From Neodontobutis hainanensis (taxonomy: Eukaryota > Chordata > Actinopteri > Gobiiformes > Odontobutidae): 64,000 nt of DNA. Shown here piece by piece: positions 56,665 to 64,000 of this stretch. Each line of letters starts with the position of its first letter. Position 1 is the stretch's first letter. Below the pieces are notes generated by a model. It did not search any database, was not told the origin of the DNA, and was given only the letters and a program-made list of their open reading frames with translations. The DNA is taken from assembly GCA_024349245.1 (NCBI GenBank), contig JALDNG010000472.1, forward strand, positions 1-64,000, in the 5' to 3' direction. A program made the position numbers and the translations under genes.

Positions 56665-57544
56665 GTAGATTAACATGACAAGAGCAACTACAGCACATTT
56701 ATCACAATTCGGAATAAAGCTACTTCTAAACAACCTACACAGTCTACACTACAGAACACCACTAACACAAGAAGCAACTTTATGAGGAATGAGTATTAGT
56801 TTTACTGACATTTTAGACATCATATTGAAAATGTAATATCTGTGGCGTTGGTCACTCTTTAACAACTAGAGATGGCAAAGTTATCATACCTTTCAACAAC
56901 ACCAGTAACATAATATCTACTGGAGAACTTACGCTAATGACCCACTGCAGCCACGTTTTGTAAACACTAACAGCTAATTGCTAACGCTAGCTTGGTTACA
57001 GAGAAGAGCAGCGGTTGAAGCAGTTCAGTCAGAAAAAATCACAATAAGAAACAAAGCAAAAGGCAAACAGTGTGTGATTTTAAGTAGCTGCACTAAACAT
57101 TTTCCCAAAGCACTACATGACTGACCAAATAGTAAAAACAAACTAAATGCTCAAGGCTAAAAACAACATAATAAATAGCTTATTAATGTAATTTACATGT
57201 CATTTGTAGTAGCGTTAATTACCATTTCTTTGTCTCCACCATTTCCACGCATTTAAGAAATGGCCACTTCTTTTTAAAAAAGTCGCTTTGCAAATCCTTC
57301 TTTATACTGGCCTATCATTGTCAAATGCTTTGCACATGAAATATAAAGTTTAACCAGGCATTTCTCAATTCCTCTGAGGTGGCTTACCAGAATCTGTTCA
57401 ATATCTGCCATATACTAACTAAAAGATATCTCAGCAGTCCTTGATGCGTTAGATTTGAATTTTGGGTGCTAGTCTAGGCTGTGATCAAATGAAGGGACCA
57501 AAGGGCAAGAAAAGTGACTTTTGCATAATATGTTCCAATTAAGC
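56665..57544. other. No gene recognised
   Basis: AT-rich. At 57480-57540 an inverse gcataatatgttcc-type end suggests a DNA-element terminus. Confidence 0.3.
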
Positions 57545-58460
57545 TGGTTCATGTAGAAGGATATGCACATTTTATATTTATATACTGCAACATGTGGCCG
57601 TCCATTATCATTGTGCAACATGAGGTGATGGTCGTAGATGAATGGCACAACTATGGGCCTCAGGATCTTTGTTTATTTAAAATGCCATCATTAAAATGCA
57701 CCAGTGTTTGTTGTCCATAATATGCTCATACCATAGCCCCACCACCACCATGGGCCACTCGATTTACAATGTTGACATTAGCAAACCGCTCGAGGTCAAT
57801 GGGCATGCAGATAAGTTTACCTGAGACGGTTTCTGACAGTTTGTGCAGAAATTCTTTGTTTATGCAAACCGATTGGTGCAGCAGCTGTCCGGGCAGCTGG
57901 TTGGATGTACTGCCAAAAAAAAAATTCTCTTCTCTTTTCCCTTTTTATTTATATAATTGATTGGGACATGTCGATGAACATATACGAGACACAGCCACAT
58001 GAATGTAAAAATACCAGATTGTAGCCTCAGGCTAGTTACCATCCGTTGTCCCAAGATTCTCACACATTCACCAGTGCTGTGTCACTATGGCGGTATGTGG
58101 TGGGAGCGGGAATCAAACCACCAACCTTCCGGCTAAAGAACATCCGCTCTACCACTGAGCCACTATGCCCCTGTTGAATAAACATTCAAGTCACGGGCAG
58201 CAGCTCTGGTGGACATTCCTGCAATCAGCATGCCAATTTCACGCTCCTTAAAAACTTGTGAGATCTGTGGTATTATGCTGTGTGATAAAACTGCACATTT
58301 TTGAGTGACCATTTATTGTGGCCAGCTCTCTAATCAGCGTCTTGATATGCCATATCTGTGAGGTGGATGGATTATTTTGGCAAAAAAGAAGTGTTCACTA
58401 ACACAGATTTGGACAGATATGTAAACAATATTTGAGAGAAATAGGCTTTTTGTGCACATA
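57545..58460 (-). pseudogene. Second Tc1/mariner-type transposase relic, split by a SINE
   Basis: On the minus strand from about 57790 the reading is ANVNIVNRVAHGGGGAMV, YYGQQTLVHFNDGILN, then in another frame RPIVVPFIYDHHLMLHNDNG and RPHVA. These are the D2-containing blocks of a Tc1/mariner transposase. 58190-58460 is the upstream part and flank of the same repeat type. The first catalytic region is decayed or deleted and stops are present. A SINE interrupts it at about 57915-58178. Confidence 0.65.
57915..58178 (-). mobile_element. tRNA-headed SINE with a third tail type (tail C)
   Basis: On the minus strand: aggggcatagtggctcagtg with the A box, ggtggtttgattcccgctcc with the B box, a body, then catgtcccaatcaattatat followed by aaataaa-type sequence. 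Flanked on both sides by the Tc1/mariner relic, so it is a nested insertion. Confidence 0.75.
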
Positions 58461-59477
58461 AAAATGGGGACAAAGTGTTGCAAGTTTTGTTAACTATATG
58501 TATGTACCACAGTTGCACTGCTGAAGCATGTGAGTGAGGGCAGATATGTGTATACAGGCATGTAAATGAAGCATTATGGTAATGATATTTTGGCCTGGCC
58601 TCCACAGGCCCTGTTAGCATAAATGATGCACCCCACCTGCCAGCTAAGACTCACTTCTGCCACTGAAGGGATGATTTTGGCTCCAAATCCCAGATCAGAT
58701 TCTTGTTCATTTTTACTAAGGATTGGCGGGGCCTCCACGTGCATTATGATGAGAGTGTTTATGGGTGCTTATTAGTGGGCGCCAGCACTGGTTCCAAATC
58801 ATCATGTACTGCACTTCTTATTATAGCCATGTACAGAACAGGCCTGCAGCTCTGACAGTCACTAGAGTCATTTGTACAATCAATAGCTTTGGGGTTATCT
58901 GCAACGTCTGTATCAGAGCAAGATTTTCTCGAATAAAGTATAGACACAAATGTAGAATTTTTTTCATTTCATTCATTCTTTGCACAATCAGAGATCAGAC
59001 TATAAAGACACTTTTCCATTCATCCATCTTCTACCGCTTTTCCTGGTGTTTGGACATATCCCAGCCGCTTTGGGCATAGCACAGGATACAAGGACTAATT
59101 CATAGCAGCGCTTACACACAATTCTTTTACAAGCTGACCTTATGCCAACTATGCTCAATTAAGCCCTCTCAGCTGAATTTCACACCTTGTCCGAGTTCAC
59201 ATGAACAAGAGAGAACCAAAGTACTGTGTCCACTCAGGCTAATGATGCATTTATGTGTCCTTAGTATTTAACAACATTAAGCCTTTGTTAAAAAAGAGAA
59301 AAGAAGCTAACATTAAACTTGACACATTTATAGCATTAAATGCTAATATACCCAACTGATTTGCTTAGTACTCATTGCCTTATTAATAAATTTTAACTTA
59401 ACAGTCCCACAATTCCGCTTTCCGAAAGCACATTAAATTCTATGTCTAGCTCTGGAGCATGCATGCAAAGTTGGACA
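58461..59477. other. No gene recognised; short LINE-tail scrap near 59015-59085
   Basis: The stretch catccatcttctaccgcttt near 59020 resembles a fish LINE 3' end. The rest shows no coding or RNA signal. Confidence 0.3.
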
Positions 59478-60415
59478 TTCATCCATCCATCCATCCATCC
59501 ATTCATTCATTCATCCATTTTCTACCGCTTATCTGGGGCCGGGTTGCGGGGGCAGCTGTTTAAGCAGAGACGCACAGACTTCCCTCTCCCCAGAACGGTA
59601 CATTGACCCCATCACTGCAGAAGGTGCACCAATCCGTCTGTCAATCTCACGCTCCTTCCTCACTTGTGAACAAGACCCCAAGATACTAAAACTCACCAAC
59701 AACCTGAAGGGGGCAAGCCACCCTTTTTTGACTGAGAACCATGGTCTCAGACTTGGAGGTGCAGATCCTCATCCCAGCTGCTTCACACTCGGCTGCAAAC
59801 TGTCCCAGTGCACATTGAAGGTCCTGGCTTGATGGAGCCAACAGGACATCATCTGCAAAAAACAGACGAGATCCTGTGGTCCCCAAACCAGACTCCGTCC
59901 GGCTCCTGATGAACAGGACCGGTGACAAAGGGCAGCCCTGCTGGAGTCCAACATGCACCGGGAACAGGTCTGACTATCTACCGGCAATGCTAACCAAGCA
60001 CTTGCTCCAGTCTTACAGGGACCAGACAGCCCCTAGCAGAGGGCCCCGGACCTCATACTCCCAGAAAACCCCCCACAGGGCACCACGGGGGACACAGTCG
60101 AATGCTTCCTCCAACAAAGCACATGTGGACTGGTTGGGAAATCTCTCATAAAGCCTTCAGCATTCTGGAGAGGGTGTAGAGCTGGTCCAGTGTTCCACGA
60201 CCAGGACGAAAACCGCATTGTTCCTCCTGAATCCGAGGTTCGACTATCGGCCGCATTTTCCTCTCCAGTACCCTGAGATAGACTTTCCCGGGGAGGCTTA
60301 AGAGTGTGATCCCTCTGTAGTTGAAACACATCCTCCGTTCCCCCTTCTTTAAAAGAGGGACCACCACCCCGGTCTGCCAGTCCAGAGGTACTGTCCTCAA
60401 ACACCACATGGTCAT

Positions 60416-60469
<54 letters not shown>

Positions 60470-61905
60470 CTTTATTTTTATATTTTTTATATTTTTATTT
60501 TATATTTTCCACCTACTGTAGTAGGCTCTCAAAGTGCTTTACATTCATTAAACTATTACCAGTGTTACAGAACTTCACTGGAGGCAATGTAGGTTAAGTT
60601 TCATGCCCAAGGACACAACGACAGTATGGGGGGGGGGAGTGGGATGTTATGATGTTTTGGGATGTTTCGAGCGGGGATCGCTCGCACTAATAGTGTTGGT
60701 AGGACACTGCTTCCCCCTCCTGAGGTGCTGGATAATTTGCCAGAATTATTTTGAGGCCGACTGAGTCTTTCTCCATGCCTCACTGAACTCCCTCGGGACC
60801 CGAGTTTTTGCCGCAACAACCACCCGGGCTGCAGCTCGCTTGGCTTGCCAGTACCCATCAGCTGCCTCAGGAGTCCCACGAGCCAACCAGGCTTAATAGG
60901 TCTCCTTCTTTATCTTGACGGCATCCCTTACTTCCAGTGTCCACCACCGGGTTTTAGGGTTTCCGCCACCGGAGACTTTACAGCCACAGCTACGAGGGGC
61001 TGTGTCGGCTGGTGGGGTCGGGCTGTGTCAATGTCTTCAGCCTTCCTCGGAATCTGGTCAAAGCTCTGCTGGAGGTGGGAGTTGAAGATCTCTCTGACAG
61101 GGGACTCTGCCAAACGTTCCCAACAAAGCCTTACAGTAGGTTTGGGTCTGCATTCTCACCAGCAATTGGGTCCAACTCACCACCAGGTGCTGATCAGTTG
61201 ACAGCTACAACCTTCTCTTCACCCGAGTGTCCAAGACATACGGCCGGAGGTCAGATGAAACAACTACAAAGTTGATCATCGATCTCCAGCCGAGGGTGTC
61301 CTAGTGCCACGTGCACTGATGGACACCCTTATGCTTGAACATGGTGTTCGTTATGGACAAACTGTTGCTAGCACAGAAGTTCAATAACAGAACACCACTC
61401 GGGTTCAGATCCGGGGGGCCGTTCCTCCCAATCACGCCCCTTTAGGTGTCACTGTTGCTGCACCCCTCCCAGAGACTCCAAGAGACTGCATTGCCATTTA
61501 ACCCGTAAGCACAAACAACAGTGAGAGACCCATCCTCGACCCGAAGGCACAGAGAAATAACCCTCTCGTTCACCGGGATGAACTCCAACACATGGCGGCT
61601 GAGCTCGGGGGCTATGAGCAAGCTCACACCAGCCTGTCACCTCTCACCGCAAGCAACTCCAGAATAGTGGACAGTCCAGCTTCTCTCAAGGAGTTGGGTT
61701 TCAGAGCACAACCTGTGCGTGGAGGTGAGCCCGAATATGTCTAGTCGATATCTCTCAACTTCCCGCTCAAGCTCCGGCTCTTTTTCGGATAGCTAGGTGA
61801 CATTCCATGTCCCTAGTGTCAGATTCTGTGTCCGGGGATGGGGTTGCCGATGCCCCCGCCTCCGACTGCCACCCAATTCACTTTGCACCGGCCCCTCAAA
61901 CATGC
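59478..61905 (-). mobile_element. Rex3 LINE, copy 4, split by a SINE
   Basis: Begins with (atcc)n/(attc)n tail repeats at 59478. Minus-strand Rex3 follows: RT pieces at 59686-60415 (HVGLQQGCPLSPVLFI, LFADDVLLAPSSQDLQCALG, RPIVEPRIQEEQCGFRPGRG). After a SINE come pre-RT and endonuclease pieces up to about 61905 (SMINFVVVSSDLRPYVLD, IAPELSRHVLEFIPVNERVI, LGTWNV at the far end). It reaches further 5' than copy 2. Multiple deletions and frameshifts, including loss of the C-terminal part between about 59580 and 59600. Inactive. Confidence 0.85.
60412..60688 (-). mobile_element. SINE with (TAA)n tail nested in Rex3
   Basis: On the minus strand: gcgagcgatccccgctcg (B-box region), gtcgttgtgtccttgggca, gcctccagtgaag, taacactggtaat, then gtaaagcactttgagagcct and a long attatta tail at 60418-60470. 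The body matches the SINEs at 23.3 and 48.3 kb while the tail differs from the L2-type one. About 300 bp of Rex3 is missing at the insertion site. Confidence 0.75.
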
Positions 61906-62852
61906 ATGTTCGACTTTATTTGAAGTAGGCTGTAAACATGCAGCAGTAATTCAACAATAAACTATATTATCCAGGTGTGTTAGTTCGATTTATAGAAATT
62001 CAAATGACTACCATCCAATTGTAAATTGAAGTGTTTACAGCAGTTTAAAACTCTTGTTATAATTGGACTATGGCAATATTTTTTATTTCTTTAACAGCAT
62101 GTAAACACACTGACTTAAACATACACAGACCATTCACAAAAAGTTATTTGCAATTTATATTCACCAATTCAAACACACATGCATGTCTTAGGATGGTGGT
62201 AGCGCAAAGAGACCACCCATTGGAAGGAAATGGTTTCTCCTCAGAAAAAAACACAACCATTTTGATATTATAGGGGTAATACAGTAAAGATTATTTAAGT
62301 CCATAATCCAGACAAGATTTGTGTCTATGTAAACACATTTTTATTGTTGCAGGTATTTATGCTGCATTTCTTGGTGTATTATTTTCTACAGTGTAAAGTG
62401 TGCCTATGGCTGGTGGGAGGATGTGGGGCACTGCCAGCTTACCTCAGTGAGCACATATTATAGAGGACTGGCCCGTAAGCAGAGGTTTACAAATGGCCAT
62501 TGCCTCTGATTATCTTTAACATCTTGCTGAGTGCATGGCTCTGTTCGGCTGGCACTGTTTAAGACACTCACCGCAGTCACAGAGGAGCCACTGGTCTCTG
62601 CTTATTACTTCCAGGGCCATCTACAACCCTTGACCGGTGAGGACTAACAGACATGTAAAACAGTTCTGCAGTCATTAATACAAGCAGTCATAAGGGGGTA
62701 TTTATTGATGATGATTTGAGGACTTTACATGAAAGGGAATCAGGAAAAGCAACAACTTTTTGAAATTTCATGGTTTTCTGAATAAATTCGTCTTAAAATG
62801 TGATCCATTCTTTGTCTAAGTTAAGGGTATTGACAAACGTTTCTAAATGTTT
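61906..62852. other. No gene recognised; possible conserved non-coding stretch near 62395-62640
   Basis: No coding or repeat similarity. 62395-62640 has higher complexity and GC than its flanks. Confidence 0.25.
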
Positions 62853-63995
62853 CTAAAAATAATTACACAAAACAATTATGAATTTGCATGTCTTTATTGA
62901 ACACACTCATTCAACATTCAAAATGACAATGGAAATAGTAAGTGAACTCCCTCTTGGCAGCAATAACCTTAACCAGGCGCTTCCTCGAGCTGTGGATCAG
63001 ACCTGCACATCGTTGGAGCGATTTAAGCCCATTCTTCCTGGTCTCATGTGTATGGCCCTCTTCAAGTAATTCCGTAGCATCTCTTTTGGGTTGAGGTCTG
63101 GGCTCTGACTTGGTCACTCCACTTTCTGAAGCCATCCTCTTGTGGACTTGCTGTTGAGTTTTGGGTCATTGTCCTGTTGCATCACCCACCTTCTACACAG
63201 TTTCAGCTGACATACAGCCATCCTCACATTATCTTGAAGAATTGTCTGATATACTTGAGAATTCATCTTCCCTTAAATGATTGAAGCTGGCCAGGCCCTG
63301 ATGCAGCAGAGCAGGCCCAAATCATGATGTCTCCTCTACGAGACTTTACAGTTGGGATGATGTTTTCATGATGATATGCCGTGCGATGTAAGCAGTGGCT
63401 TCCTTTGCTGTGTCCTGCTGTGGATACCTGGCTTGTTTAATATTTTACGTATTGTAGACTCATGAAGAGAGATGTTAGCAAGTTCAAATAATGCCTTCAA
63501 ATCTTTGGCTGTCTTTGTTGTGTTCTTGGTGTCATTTTGACTGGGTGACTCCTTTGACTCCTTGGTAGAGTAGCAACAGCCTTAAAGCATCTGCATTTTT
63601 AGATTGTTTGTCTTGCTGTAGATTAGTAAATTTCTAAAATCTTTGAAATAAATTTGTAATCATTTCCAGCTTTATGTAAAGCAACACTTCTTGATTGTAG
63701 CTCATCTGAAAACTCTTTTTGGCTCTTGTGTTCTTCTTGTGCAGAGCAAACTCCAAAAGTCTGAAGGGTTTTTATCAGTCAAAGTATCTGTAGACCACAC
63801 CTCCAAACGTACTATCTTAACAAGACTCCAGGTGTGCTAAAACCTAACTCCAATTAGCTTTATTGAGCTCATTAACTCAAGGGTTCACATACTATTTCCA
63901 CAATCACTATGATGTTTTTTGGTTGTTCTCAATAAAGACATGAAAGATCAAAATTGTTTTGTGTAATTATTTTTTACTAATTACTAATTATTTTT
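62853..63995 (-). mobile_element. Tc1-like transposon, same family as at 42.6-45.2 kb, decayed
   Basis: Terminal inverted repeats: aaaataattacacaaaacaa at 62854 and its inverse near 63960, each followed inward by catgtctttattga-type sequence. On the minus strand the transposase remnants include QQDNDPKL-type sequence near 63165, SPDLNPKEMLRNYLKRAIHM near 63080 (catalytic Glu kept), and an N-terminal part near 63740. Frames are broken throughout. About 1.1 kb, shorter than a typical 1.6-kb Tc1. Confidence 0.75.
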
Positions 63996-64000
63996 AGACA

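Noticed and set aside
1..64000. CRISPR arrays, bacterial operons, riboswitches and ribosome binding sites
   Set aside because: The sequence is vertebrate nuclear DNA. Short tandem repeats here are microsatellites, and there are no evenly spaced repeat-spacer units.

Overview
The window is vertebrate, almost certainly teleost, nuclear DNA. It contains Rex3 (an RTE-clade LINE typical of teleosts), L2-type LINEs, a Penelope-like element, Tc1-like and hAT DNA transposons, tRNA-headed SINEs with LINE tails, and (CA)n/(TAA)n microsatellites. The non-repeat sequence is AT-rich with short chance ORFs. I see no intact host gene, rRNA or real tRNA, so the window looks like intergenic or intronic DNA dense in transposons. 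The species cannot be fixed by eye.

Layout. 0-7 kb: mostly unique DNA with a possible signal-peptide exon (885-974), LINE scraps and a Penelope fragment (5.6-6.3 kb). 7-15 kb: a small DNA element, a Rex3 piece, a near-complete but frameshifted L2 LINE on the minus strand (11.1-14.8 kb) and an older L2 3' end. 16-17 kb: inverted Penelope termini. 17.3-27.3 kb: the most unusual block. It holds a decayed HECT/G2E3-like gene (+), a truncated zinc-finger/transposase-like gene (+), a multi-exon SAMD3-like gene (-) and a second, almost complete zinc-finger/transposase-like gene (-). They are riddled with hAT, MITE, SINE and solo-LTR insertions. 27.8-29.8 kb: a Rex3 copy with a 13-bp target duplication. 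30.1-32.3 kb: a structurally complete hAT element with a perfect 8-bp target duplication and a transposase gene inactivated by a few mutations. 33-37 kb: a second copy of a hAT non-autonomous element, a small DNA element, a SINE head and a second L2 copy. 37.3-41.2 kb: a long LINE with endonuclease, reverse transcriptase and a 2A-like motif. 42.6-45.2 kb: a Tc1 element split by an L2-like LINE. 46.5-47.6 kb: Rex3 split by another LINE 3' end. 48-58.5 kb: Penelope and SINE pieces, a hAT MITE, microsatellites, and two Tc1/mariner relics. 59.5-61.9 kb: Rex3 split by a SINE. 62.9-64 kb: a Tc1 relic.

The elements interact in readable ways. SINE heads carry several different LINE-type tails, one of which matches the L2 present in the window. 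Two L2 copies share the same frameshift at the catalytic YADD box. Several nested insertions can be ordered in time from their target-site duplications. The 17-27 kb block, where three fish-expanded gene families sit within about 100 bp of each other in same-strand pairs, is the best candidate for an undescribed mobile or co-amplified unit.
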